A stretch of DNA of 64,000 nucleotides from Rhynchopus euleeides (lineage: Eukaryota; Euglenozoa; Diplonemea; Diplonemida; Diplonemidae), in contig OY723281.1 of the NCBI GenBank assembly GCA_963210315.1, forward strand, positions 868,001 through 932,000. The letters run 5' to 3'. Below are positions 46,301 to 54,500 of the stretch, piece by piece; position 1 is the first letter of the stretch; each line of letters begins with the position of its first letter. The translations under genes and the position numbers were made by a program. Under the pieces are notes generated by a model. The model was not told the DNA's origin and did no database searches. It saw only the letters and a program-made list of their open reading frames with translations.

Positions 46301-48754
46301 AATCTCGCGGAGTGGAAGAGGTGCGAAGCGGGTGATGGGTCGTCTTTCTACTTCAACCGGGTCACGGGGGATGTAGTGCGGAACCTCAGCGACGTGCCGA
46401 GCTGCAGCAGCGCGAGCGGGAGCTTCGGAGGAGGGAAGGACGTGGCGAGGTCCGCCGCGTCTGACCTCCCCACCGCAGTACCTCCGTCGGGGAGGGTCTA
46501 TATCGAGAACAACTCCGCCGCGGATGGGATGGAGACCGACCCGCGGGTGATCGCCGCCCTGCAGAGCGGGGAATGGGTTGTGGTGCGGAACCTCCGGACG
46601 GGCCACCGCCACTACTACTGCCCCGCCACAAAGCACGTCACCCTCAACCTCAGGGAGGAGCTGGAGATCTCCAAAGCGGACCGGAGCCCGAAGCGGAAGC
46701 TCCCCCCGGATTACAAATTCCTCTGCCTGTCCGGAGATGACCGGGAGGCGATCCGTGAAGACCAGGAGAATGCCCGGAAGGAGCAACCGCAGGCCGTCGC
46801 CCCATCGGATCCCACTCTTCGAGATGCCGATGCATCCAGCGGGAGCAGCCAGGCTCTCGGGGGTGGGGAAGGTGGTGGGAATGGTGAGGGGGTCGCAGAG
46901 AATCACCACCACCACCACCACCACCACCACCCCGGGGGTGACGCTGACGTGGATCCGCATCAAGACCTCCACGCCTTGAACCACCCGCCACACAACACGC
47001 CGGCACAGGGGTGGGCCGGAGGAGGAGGAGGAGGCGGTGGTAGTTCCTCCCCGGGTGCCGGGACCCCGTCCTCCGCCATACGCCACATAGCCTCCACCCA
47101 GGTGTCCGGGCTCTTCCTCCCCGCGCCACCCCCGGGGCATGCTCTGGGTGACCCCGGGGTCCTCTCTCGGGGCCTGTCAGGAGGTGAGGGTGTTGGGATG
47201 GCGGGGCACGCGACCCCCGCTTCCCCTGGGGTTGGGCCAGGGGGAGCAGGGCAGCAGCCGTGGTGGCTGCAGGGCGGGGCGGGTGGGGGCCCCAACCCCG
47301 CAGAGTTGCCGCCGACCCCCAGCAGCAGCAGCGGGGGGCTGTTCAAGCCGCCGCCTCCGGCGAGCAGCGATGGCGGGGCTGAAGGAGGCGCTGCCGCTGC
47401 GATGCGGGACGCCACAATAGATCCTGAGGAGGAGGTGGAAGCGGAGGTGGAGGCGACTCCCCTTCTGAGGGACGACCCCACCACCACCCCTCCACACCCA
47501 CTTGGACCCCAGGGAGGTCTATGGGGCGATGGCGGTGGTGGCGGCGGCGGCGGCACCGTCATCCCCCCCGGCACCGCCACAGGGTATGTCTACGCACCGC
47601 CAGGCGGGCCTGTTCCGAAGCCTGTGGGAGGCAGTGGCGAGGGTGGTGGTGGAAACATCTCCGAATTCCCCGGGGCACACCACGCGACGCGACTCGGGGG
47701 GCCCCCGGAAGGTTACGACTCGGACCCTGTGATCGAGTGGGTGGAGGAAGGCGCCAGCGAGGGGGCCGTGGGGGGCAGCTGTGGGGCGGAAGACGGTGGG
47801 TGGAACAACGACAGCGAGGGCGTTGCGTCTGGGGGTGGGGGTGGTGGCGGGGGGGCCGCCACGCCCGATGCGATGATGCAGGCGGGTCTGGAAGCCTCGG
47901 GGCATGGTGGCCACACGGGGTACAGCAGTGACGCCACCTCTGCTGCAGCTGAGGCGGTGTCCATCAGCGCCCTGCGGGACCAGCAGGCCGATGCGATGAT
48001 GCGGGGCGACCTCCCTGCAGTCGGGATGATCTCCGCCCGGATCGACGATCTCATGCGGGGCGCTGCGCTGTCCCGATCCCACCGAGCCCTGTCCCGTCGC
48101 GAGGCGCAGATAGCCGGGACCCCACAACACCACGACCTCGACACCACGCTGCGCTCGCTGCCCTCCGCTGCCGGAGGCGCTGCGGCGGGAGATCCGACGC
48201 AGCCGCGCAGCCCAGCGGCGCTGGAGCCTTCTTCAGAGCTTGGAGGGGGAGGAGGAGGTGGTGCAGGCGTCGAGATGTTCGTCCCGAAGCCGCTTCCACC
48301 GGGTGGTGGTGCCGCAGAGGGCCTGCTGCCGGGCGGCGGAGGCGGCGGCAGCAGCAGCAAAGCGGGGTCCGGATCTGGCGGCGGCGCGGCGGGGGGTGCC
48401 GGAGGGGGCAGCGGGTACAGCCTGTCCGGTTTGTCGGCGACGCGCCGGTCCTCCATCCCCTTCGCCGCCGGGCTGTCCCGCGGGAACAGCAAGCTGTCCG
48501 TTGACAGCCTGATGGTGCAGGCGGCGGCGGCGGCGGGTGTGCGTGCCGGTGGTGCGGCTGCATCGGGCGGATCCCTCCCAGCACCCTCCAGGAGGGGCGG
48601 CACGACGGGTGTGGCGTCGGTGTCGGCGGGCCCTGGTGGTGGCGGTGGCAGCAGTGCCATGTCCGGGTCTCTGCGGAGCCTCGAGGATGTGCGGCGGGGT
48701 GCGGCAGAGGTGGACGGTCTGATCGAGAGGCTGTCGTCGCAGGGGGGGATATGA
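43394..48754 (+). CDS. Large Gly-rich protein with Tudor-like and WW-like segments (probable exon 3)
   Basis: The frame of 1,786 codons follows a CGCGCACAG acceptor and begins TKRALTRIREKKKRTNPEAF. It has no ATG until MMEMWAH at about 43708, which argues for splicing to the upstream exons. Two or three repeated Tudor/agenet-like segments are seen (exon residues about 213-280, 436-540 and 630-700): GDYAEV...PCKVLRKHLDGSCDVQL and GEYAEF...PCKILRVRLDGSIDIE. Two tandem WW-like segments follow at about 970-1002 (EWKRCEAGDGSSFYFNRVTG) and 1056-1090 (EWVVVRNLRTGHRHYYC). In both the second Trp of a normal WW is replaced. A run of ten His lies near 46905. The rest is low-complexity Gly/Ser/Pro/Ala. 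Role unknown; the domains suggest protein or methyl-ligand binding. It ends at TGA 48752-48754. Confidence 0.75.
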   Translation, partial: TKRALTRIREKKKRTNPEAFLKTFKRAASWSGDPHAADADTAADGAGRAPGHLTKAALNSLTFDGGSDAGAAPTGSKAASSDSGGHGTASLTGRLVAFARCNGYAMMEMWAHATHAARRTAVTRESSRAAPPPPPPPHLQPPPTPPARDPISPALLSVEVALTALYNLQRVFIPYDECLRQLSKLDSFFLPADELRDMRVEALLHRKGNPREFTAGDYAEVRTTQLAPPYFAGGTAAAAAAANPPPPTWRPCKVLRKHLDGSCDVQLDGGVIRVSRDSLRPPPLLNGLPVTPYSRDDPAWRVRAGARQGEAADAHDPDVAAPPGDTTTAPPDLNDGDIVGFFEPGGSGGGGGDAPAHTLFGNVLGVRRVETPHLVTGAALLSWEVDVITPDNAVHTLPADGPSSAWKLGDGGEVHAASTPTNTPTPAAAATAGFSKHRYVAGEYAEFLRAPAPATPLKHPPSGLQLQSPEQSIPTAGDGLESPGDPFSPAPFSRSGVVAPRPAEMGSARPPACWEPCKILRVRLDGSIDIEASAAAGGGAAQPEGWGGGSAPSATFSSSSSPPHTRGGVGACILNVTAPELRPAVIPGVPGGESPITGRGGVLGRRRDAAAAALPDTSSSPKAGGEGPPAWLPGDIAEACLPCPEGGKLAPSASQLRRRWFLCVVSGVAAGGGGAGGTADVTLLLRRDPGGSPAAPPLHPPGCLRVSGFASPAPRGGRCSGAPHPRNPAGVAAAPAAAPGTPHEPPEWIPDDGNLATSTPRHIRVPLEALRIPPHSTRNHSVVLEARGPGHLSAIHKHVTSPAGRAVAAFAVDEGGGGGSSAHPHLAADFTLTEMDADAFLSDEEEAEAGGEEGVRGTSAGAAAAPAPEEVYSGVCSFFVDPRGAGGGGGAKRHPKEKLLARGVPPMGSSQPTSPSSSAESGSSGDGSASDAEQQEGICLSDADSEDLLDRMKRVKSMATTAGGSGKGHNLAEWKRCEAGDGSSFYFNRVTGDVVRNLSDVPSCSSASGSFGGGKDVARSAASDLPTAVPPSGRVYIENNSAADGMETDPRVIAALQSGEWVVVRNLRTGHRHYYCPATKHVTLNLREELEISKADRSPKRKLPPDYKFLCLSGDDREAIREDQENARKEQPQAVAPSDPTLRDADASSGSSQALGGGEGGGNGEGVAENHHHHHHHHHPGGDADVDPHQDLHALNHPPHNTPAQGWAGGGGGGGGSSSPGAGTPSSAIRHIASTQVSGLFLPAPPPGHALGDPGVLSRGLSGGEGVGMAGHATPASPGVGPGGAGQQPWWLQGGAGGGPNPAELPPTPSSSSGGLFKPPPPASSDGGAEGGAAAAMRDATIDPEEEVEAEVEATPLLRDDPTTTPPHPLGPQGGLWGDGGGGGGGGTVIPPGTATGYVYAPPGGPVPKPVGGSGEGGGGNISEFPGAHHATRLGGPPEGYDSDPVIEWVEEGASEGAVGGSCGAEDGGWNNDSEGVASGGGGGGGGAATPDAMMQAGLEASGHGGHTGYSSDATSAAAEAVSISALRDQQADAMMRGDLPAVGMISARIDDLMRGAALSRSHRALSRREAQIAGTPQHHDLDTTLRSLPSAAGGAAAGDPTQPRSPAALEPSSELGGGGGGGAGVEMFVPKPLPPGGGAAEGLLPGGGGGGSSSKAGSGSGGGAAGGAGGGSGYSLSGLSATRRSSIPFAAGLSRGNSKLSVDSLMVQAAAAAGVRAGGAAASGGSLPAPSRRGGTTGVASVSAGPGGGGGSSAMSGSLRSLEDVRRGAAEVDGLIERLSSQGGI

Positions 48755-49463
48755 CCTGCATCTCACAGAGGGGGGGGAGAGGGGGGGTCCTGGTGTGTGG
48801 CATTCAAACGGTGGTTTTGTCCCAGTAGTCGTATTCCTTGTGGTTCGCTGACCGCACAGCTGTGACAGCAGGCACGGTTGTTTTGTTGTGATATTGTTGC
48901 TAGATAGAGGTCGTCACGTTTATGGCATTGTGGAGTAGAGTGTATGTCCATACCAAAGTTGGCGTGTGTCGCTGCGGATGCGGGGGCCTCAGAATAGAAG
49001 TCGTGTGCGGAGGTCACATCAAGAACAAGTGCTTGGAGTGGCGACACTAACATAAATTTAGATGTATTTACTTGTGTGTGTGTGTGAGGTGGTCTTCACA
49101 GCGATATACACTGAGGAGTAGAGTATGTCCACGTGGCATGTGGGGTTGTGGATACAGGAGCCCTCCTCTCACGCGCCGACCCACTCTGAATAGAATTCGT
49201 GTGTGTGGGGTGGCAAAGCACACTCATGGACCTGGGGTTAACAACCAATGATGGAAACTGCTGGGAAGGAGCTGCTCGCCGTGACTCTCTGGGTCTCCAC
49301 ACCCACCGACCCACCCAAACACCCGCCCGAACCCCCCTGAAGTATCAACTGGTGGCACCGCTTTGAGGCAACCTGTCTTGATCCCCATCCCCACCATCGC
49401 ACACTCCACACACCGCCACATTCTCCAGGTGGCAACGTGCAGCAGGACGAGGAAATCAACAAC
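48755..49463. other. Intergenic region upstream of WD40 copy 1, with a diverged local duplication
   Basis: Two imperfect copies of a segment of about 100 bp lie at about 48924-49018 and 49108-49215. Both have GGAGTAGAGT...ATGTCCA...CAGAATAGAA-type words. About 49251-49293 (GGGAAGGAGCTGCTCGCCGT and neighbours) recurs at about 61943-61985 upstream of WD40 copy 3, so it is probably shared promoter-side sequence of this gene family. Confidence 0.5.
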
Positions 49464-50138
49464 ATGGAGATATCGGTCCGTCACACGGGGACCGGAGACA
49501 GCTGTGTCGTCGGTGTTCCGGAAGGCGGGACCGTGGTCGGGCTGAAGGCGGATGCGCTCAACGAGATGTTCCCGGGTTCTATCAACCCAGTCCGTGAGGC
49601 TGAAAACGTCGCAGCACACATCGAAGGGTGTGAGGAGGAGCTGGACGATGCACAGCGTGTTGCCGACACGGGTCTGGAGGACGGGGGTGCTGTCCAGCTC
49701 GTCCCACGCTGGCCCATCGTCAAGGCTCCCGCAGTCTACTCATCGACCCATGGCGAAGGGGTCACGTCCATCACACTGTCGAGGTGTGGGACGCTGTGTG
49801 CTGTGTGTTACCGCAACGGGCACATCACTGTGTTTGACACCACCACCGCTGCTGTGGTGGCGGACTTAACACACGGCAACAAGATGATCCTTTGCACAGC
49901 GTTCTCTGTCTGTGGGACGTGGTTGGCAACGTGCGCTTTGGACGGCACCATCTGCGTGTGGCTGACTTCAACTTGGGAGGAGGTGTGCATGCTGCGCCAC
50001 AACAACACCGTCGCGTTCAGTGCAGCGTGGACACACTGCGGACGTCTGGTGTCCGGAGACAACTCAGACAAAGGGCGTGTGTGGGACTTGAAGGGCACAC
50101 CGAGCGCCACAGTGCTGGAGGGTCACAGCAAGGCTGTT
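49464..50138 (+). pseudogene. WD40 gene copy 1, 5' part (225 codons), interrupted by the retroelement
   Basis: ATG at 49464 starts MEISVRHTGTGDSCVVG. The first about 90 residues (to GLEDGGAVQLVPRWP) resemble a ubiquitin-like beta-grasp domain. WD40 blades follow: GTLCAVCYRNGHITVFD, GTWLATCALDGTICVW, GRLVSGDNSDKGRVWD. The frame is cut at 50138, where the retroelement begins. The first three bases of the element (TGA) act as an immediate stop. The remaining blades lie at 58885-59364. Compared with the intact 376-codon copy at 62348, about 60 percent of the protein remains in this part. Confidence 0.85.
50112..50138 (+). repeat. Target-site duplication, left copy (27 bp)
   Basis: GTGCTGGAGGGTCACAGC followed by AAGGCTGTT abuts the element. 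The matching right copy is at 58885-58911 with GGT in place of AAG, a cluster of three differences in 27 bp. Other WD40 copies also vary here. Confidence 0.65.
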
Positions 50139-50685
50139 TGAAGGCTTGAACAAGAGATGAAGCGTTTAGTGTATACGAATGTGTGAGGTGAGTGTGTATG
50201 CTGACGGACGTGACGGAACGTGATGAATATTTTGTTTTCTAAAACGAATTCCCCCCCCCCCCCTCCCCCCGGAACCTGAGAATGTGACCGCCTACCCAAT
50301 GGTGTTTACACAAAGGAGTTCAGCGTGTTAAACCCCATTCTCTGTTCCCAAGGCAGAGCGGCGATGTGTACCCAGAGTGTACGTACGTGCACATGGCTCT
50401 GCAGATACGCTGAGTGGTGAGGGGCATGCCTGTTTTCCCTTTTGTTTCCATTATCTTGTCTTCAGAACGAACACACGAATGAAACAAAAACCATAACAGA
50501 ACGCCCCCACCCCTGATGTATGTTTTTTCTCAACCATTTCCCCCCCCCCCCCTCCCCCAACCCCCGTTTTTGCTATGTCTTTTGATATGGTTCTTTCCCC
50601 CTTTTTCCCCCCCCCCCACCCGACAAGCGAATCAGCAGTGTGTATCTGTACACAGAAATAAACCAATAACATGACAGTAGAGTGC
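50139..50685 (+). repeat. Left pseudo-LTR
   Basis: Starts TGAAGGCTTGAACAAG and ends ATGACAGTAGAGTGC. It matches 58341-58888 almost base for base, including two long C-runs. AATAAA at 50657-50662 is the counterpart of the likely polyadenylation signal of the right copy. Penelope-like elements often carry such direct terminal copies, which arise from tandem insertion rather than from LTR-type replication. Confidence 0.9.
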
Positions 50686-50788
50686 CCCAGCGATACCGCG
50701 GTGTTTGCCGGCCTGTAGGTCGCTACTAGAGAACTTTTTATGAGAACTCGCAAAGATATGAAACCTCCGGGATTCATACCAGCCTTCA

Positions 50789-50854
50789 GTTGACGAGCTG
50801 ACGTCTAGAGAAGAGGAAACGAACAGCTCGCTTGAGTCAACAGCAGCTTGTCAA
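50789..50854 (+). other. Two mutually exclusive RNA hairpins in the leader
   Basis: GTTGA-CGAGCTG (50789-50800) can pair with CAGCTCG (50824-50830) plus TCAAC (50837-50841). The overlapping TTGACGAGCT (50790-50799) can instead pair with AGCTTGTCAA (50845-50854), ten pairs with one G-U. Both foldings cannot form at once. Confidence 0.5.
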
Positions 50855-51002
50855 AACAACAAAAAACTATGTGTGCGTGTGCACATTCCTCGTGGATGTA
50901 CACATATATTTTTTACTGAAGAAAGAGCAACGGCAGTGATGAAGAAGTAAATGCATGTGCCCCTCCGTACCCCTCGTCTTTCGCTGCGTGTGTGCAGCGT
51001 AT

Positions 51003-51031
51003 CCCTTAAGGTCTTCGGTCCTTTCTAAGGG
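51003..51031 (+). other. Leader hairpin with C(UUCG)G tetraloop
   Basis: CCCTTA (51003-51008) pairs with TAAGGG (51026-51031). Inside it AGG pairs with CCT and a C-TTCG-G loop closes the stem. UUCG loops of this type are unusually stable in RNA. Confidence 0.65.
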
Positions 51032-51057
51032 GGTACACCGTTTTTACTTTTTGCTGG

Positions 51058-51073
51058 TCCAACGCAAGTTGGA
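51058..51073 (+). other. Leader hairpin with GCAA (GNRA) tetraloop
   Basis: TCCAAC (51058-51063) and GTTGGA (51068-51073) form six pairs around GCAA, a GNRA loop that often docks into a tetraloop receptor. Another seven-pair stem, CGTTTAG / CTAAACG, follows at 51121-51145. Confidence 0.6.
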
Positions 51074-51499
51074 TGGGAGGAAAAGTATGCCTACCTGGTT
51101 TCCTATGGCATCACCGGGGTCGTTTAGTCGCGTCAGGGCTAAACGGTTTCGCCACAACAAACCTCGGTCACAGTCCGTACCCTCCACCCTTTTGGAAGCG
51201 CCCGACTGCCCCCTTTCCCTTTCTTCAGTTCCGTTTTCTCCGTTATGGGGCTTCTTATCTTCTGAGTGCATCGAGTGTGTGGGGTAGGTTCGGACGGGCG
51301 TCACACTTCATATACTTCCGCTATGGCAATTTTCATGTTTCTACTTTTCTAGCGAAGGTGTACAAGGATGTCAGGAAAGGTGGAGTACGATGTAAGACAC
51401 CAGAGCTAGATGCCGAAGTGTGGTTTTTACTTTTTTTGCTGAAAAACTGTAAATGAGGAAACCAAAATCAACCAAAACACATTCCGCCATCTTTAGGTG

Positions 51500-51545
51500 G
51501 GTGTTGGTTCAGAGCCGTACGTGATACGGACAGAACTGCAACACC
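51500..51545 (+). other. Sixteen-pair hairpin just before the start codon
   Basis: GGTGTTG (51500-51506) pairs with CAACACC (51539-51545), GTTC with GAAC, and CCGTA (51515-51519) with TACGG (51525-51529). The base of the stem ends 5 nt before the ATG at 51551, so it could affect initiation. Confidence 0.65.
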
Positions 51546-51550
51546 AGGTA

Positions 51551-54500
51551 ATGGCTCCTCATATGAGCCGCCATTACTTTAACCGGGCCCCCTTTTATGG
51601 TGGGCCCAGGTTTCACCTAGACGAACCAGTTTTTAACAACTCCACGTCTAAGGCACCCCTCTCCCCTACTCCCCTCCCCTATGGATACCTCTGGTACCCA
51701 CCGCAGGCTTCGGCCTATCACAGCAGCCACCACCCAAGGGGTGACTGGCAAGTCGAAAACAGACAATTCCCTTTCATTCCCCAACACATGCAGCAACCAC
51801 CCCCACCACCCCCACCACCCCCCCATTTTTACAACGGAGTAAGTTATACCCCCAACACGAACCCCACTTTTTTCAGAACACCAACACAGTACCCACGCGG
51901 TACAGGGAACCGTGGAACGGCGGCTCCCCAGTACGGTGGCCACAAAGGGTACGGTGTACCGGGAGGTGTTCCTTTCAGGAGAGGATATACAGGTAAAGGT
52001 TCGTTTTTTGGAAAAGGCAAAGGTAAGGGTAAAGGCAAGAGTGGCAACATTGGAAGAAAAGGCGTGAAAGGCCAAGGGGGTGGAAAAGGGTGGGAAGGTC
52101 GGGGGCTGGGAGAGAGAAATGGCCCAGTTAAAGGTGTGTGGAAAGGCCAAGGAGGCAAGGGTAAAGGACGTGGACATGCAAATCAGAATAGTGTGCCCAG
52201 TACCTTCCCGATAACCCTTGCTGAACTTATACGTCAGAGTTTGAAACAACAGCCCCTCCCCCCTACAGCATTCCCGAATAAACCCCAAGCAAATGGCAGC
52301 GTGAAACCTCAGGTAACAATTCGCAAAGGCCAGGGAAAGGGGAGTGGGAAAGGGAAGGGTGGGAAGAATGGCAGAGGCGTACGGGAGGGCCCTGCCAACT
52401 TGTATGAGCTGTTGAGCAAGGGTGGAGCAGGACGAGGTAGGAAGGGCAGGCCTAAGACAGCGGAGCAACAGAAAAAGGAACTTGCTAAAGAAGCAAAGCG
52501 AGGTCCTTTCCCAGAGCTCCGTAAGTCGCCCTGGGTCCGCCCCTTCTCATCGGACTTGCGCCAGCCCAAACGGAACGCCATCTCTTGGGATGCATGGGAG
52601 GAGGAATGTGCTGGGGTAGCCCAAGAGTTTTGTGATAAACACGGGGATCGACTCATTAGAGGTTACAAGCACCAGAAAGTGGAAGGTGATGGGATCCAAC
52701 ATTTTCTGGAGCTTAACGAAAACCGCGAGGCGGAAGGTGTCGTGTACGTTGTGTGTGACCAGCAGGGGAATCCCGTTTACGTCGGCCAGACAAGTGGGAC
52801 CCTAAGGAATAGGATGCAACAACACTGGAAAGGCAAGAGTGGTTTGAATGGAATACCTTTTGCAACGAGACTCCTCCGCACAAAACACCCGCATTATGGC
52901 TTTGTCTTGCAGAAGATCCAGGGGTACACGGGTGGGAACCTTGAATCCTTCCGGCGGCAGTCAAACGCTGTTGAAAACTTTTGGATGTCCCACCTGAGGA
53001 CCCCGGACAACGCATGTTCCGCTTACCATCAAACAAAACGTAAAAGTGAGCCGGTGAACGGGAGACACATCAGCCCACATAAGCGGAGCACGAGACCGGC
53101 AAAGGAATGGGTGGAATATGTGAGAGAAGGACAGAAGGATAGCGAGAATGATAAGGTGCACATTGTGTTGGATGCAGGAAAGTACCACAAGATCCGTCAG
53201 CAACTGAGTCATCTCCTCAGCCTTCCGGTGGAGGAGATCAAACAGTATAACATGGACGAGTGGGAAATCAACAGAGTCAAACGTCTACTCGCGTGGCTGA
53301 CACAGCACGTAAAGAGGGAGACTCTGCCAAAAAATGTGAAATGCTTGGAGGAACGTTTGCAGGAAAGATTGAAGGCTAAGAAGAAGGAAAAGCCTAAATC
53401 TAAAAAGGAATTCCTCAGCGTCAAGTTTTCTCACCCTGCGATGGATGGCCTGAAGCTCCAGCGTCTCCTGAGGGATGAGAAAGTGGTGCAGGCTTGCCCG
53501 GATAAGGATCGGCTGGCAAATACGATGGTGTCCCTGAGCCAGGGCCCGCCGCTGTATTGTCTCATCCAAAACTGTACGAAAGAGAGTTTAGGATTGGCAG
53601 CGGAGGGGGTGCTTCCTGAGCATGAGAACTGTCCGTGTCAGAAGTACAGATCCCCGGACCAGCCACACACAGGGCATTTGTTCACTGTGGCCCAAACAAT
53701 GTCGGGGATTTCCGAGGGCTTTAGGGAGTTGTTGAACAAGGGAAGGAAATATCGTCTGTCTGGTGACTTGCAACAGGGGTGCGAAAAGGCAAGCGAGGTT
53801 CTTTCGGATTTTGTGGAAACCTTTGGGGAGAAGGAGGAAACAGCGGAATTCCGTAAGGTCTTGCTGACAGCGTTGCGAAACGAGTTTGCAGCGCTACCAC
53901 CTGTTGAGGGGGCCGACCGTATAGATACGGCCGAGCTTAAAAAAGTCCAGGAGGATGTTGTGTTGTGTAGTGTAGACAAGTCGTCCCATGACTTTGGGGC
54001 GATCTGTAAACACTTTTACAGACATTGGCTACGGGAACAGCTCAGCGCAACAACAGGGACTTTCGAAACGGCAAAGGAAACGGAGAAGCAAATTCTCAAC
54101 CGCTTGCAGAGAGAGTGTGATGAACGCCAGCTGCAAATTGGAGATTGTTTCCCGTATTTGTATGGGTCTCTGAAGATCCATAAGCCGGTGGAAAAAGGCC
54201 CCACGCTGAGGGGAATTGCTGGTTTAAGTGGAGATAACAGAGATGAGACGGAAGGGGAGAAAATGGAGAGAAAAAAGAAACAGAAAGAGAGTAAGGTGAA
54301 TCAGCCAACTGTGGGTATTGCAACAGGCATACACACAGAATTGTCAGGGCTGCTAAAGATGGTCATCCGCACGTTGAGTGATGAGGATGAAACACACAGG
54401 AGGAAATGTGGTGTCAAACGGTTTTTTGTTGTGGAGAGTTACGATGAGGTGGCGAAGTACATGAAAATGAACTACGACACCGTAAAAAAAGCCACGCCAA

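Larger units (their letters stand above)
50686..51550 (+). other. Structured 5' leader of the retroelement, with a short upstream ORF
   Basis: This 865-nt leader contains at least five strong hairpins, listed separately. An ATG-started frame of 127 codons (51073-51456, MGGKVCLPGFLWHHRG...) overlaps it and resembles nothing I know. It could be an upstream ORF or chance. Penelope-like elements commonly carry hammerhead ribozymes in their terminal repeats. I did not find a convincing CUGAUGA...GAAA core here. Confidence 0.55.

Noticed and set aside
50139-50850. Hammerhead ribozyme in the pseudo-LTR or leader
   Set aside because: Penelope-like elements often carry one, but I found only partial words (CTGATGT, CTGACGT) without a matching GAAA and stem arrangement.
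51500-51545. Group II intron domain V before the retroelement ORF (GAGCCGTACGTGA)
   Set aside because: The opening resembles domain V, but the GAAA-type loop, the bulge and the GUUC closing strand are missing. It is a plain 16-pair hairpin.
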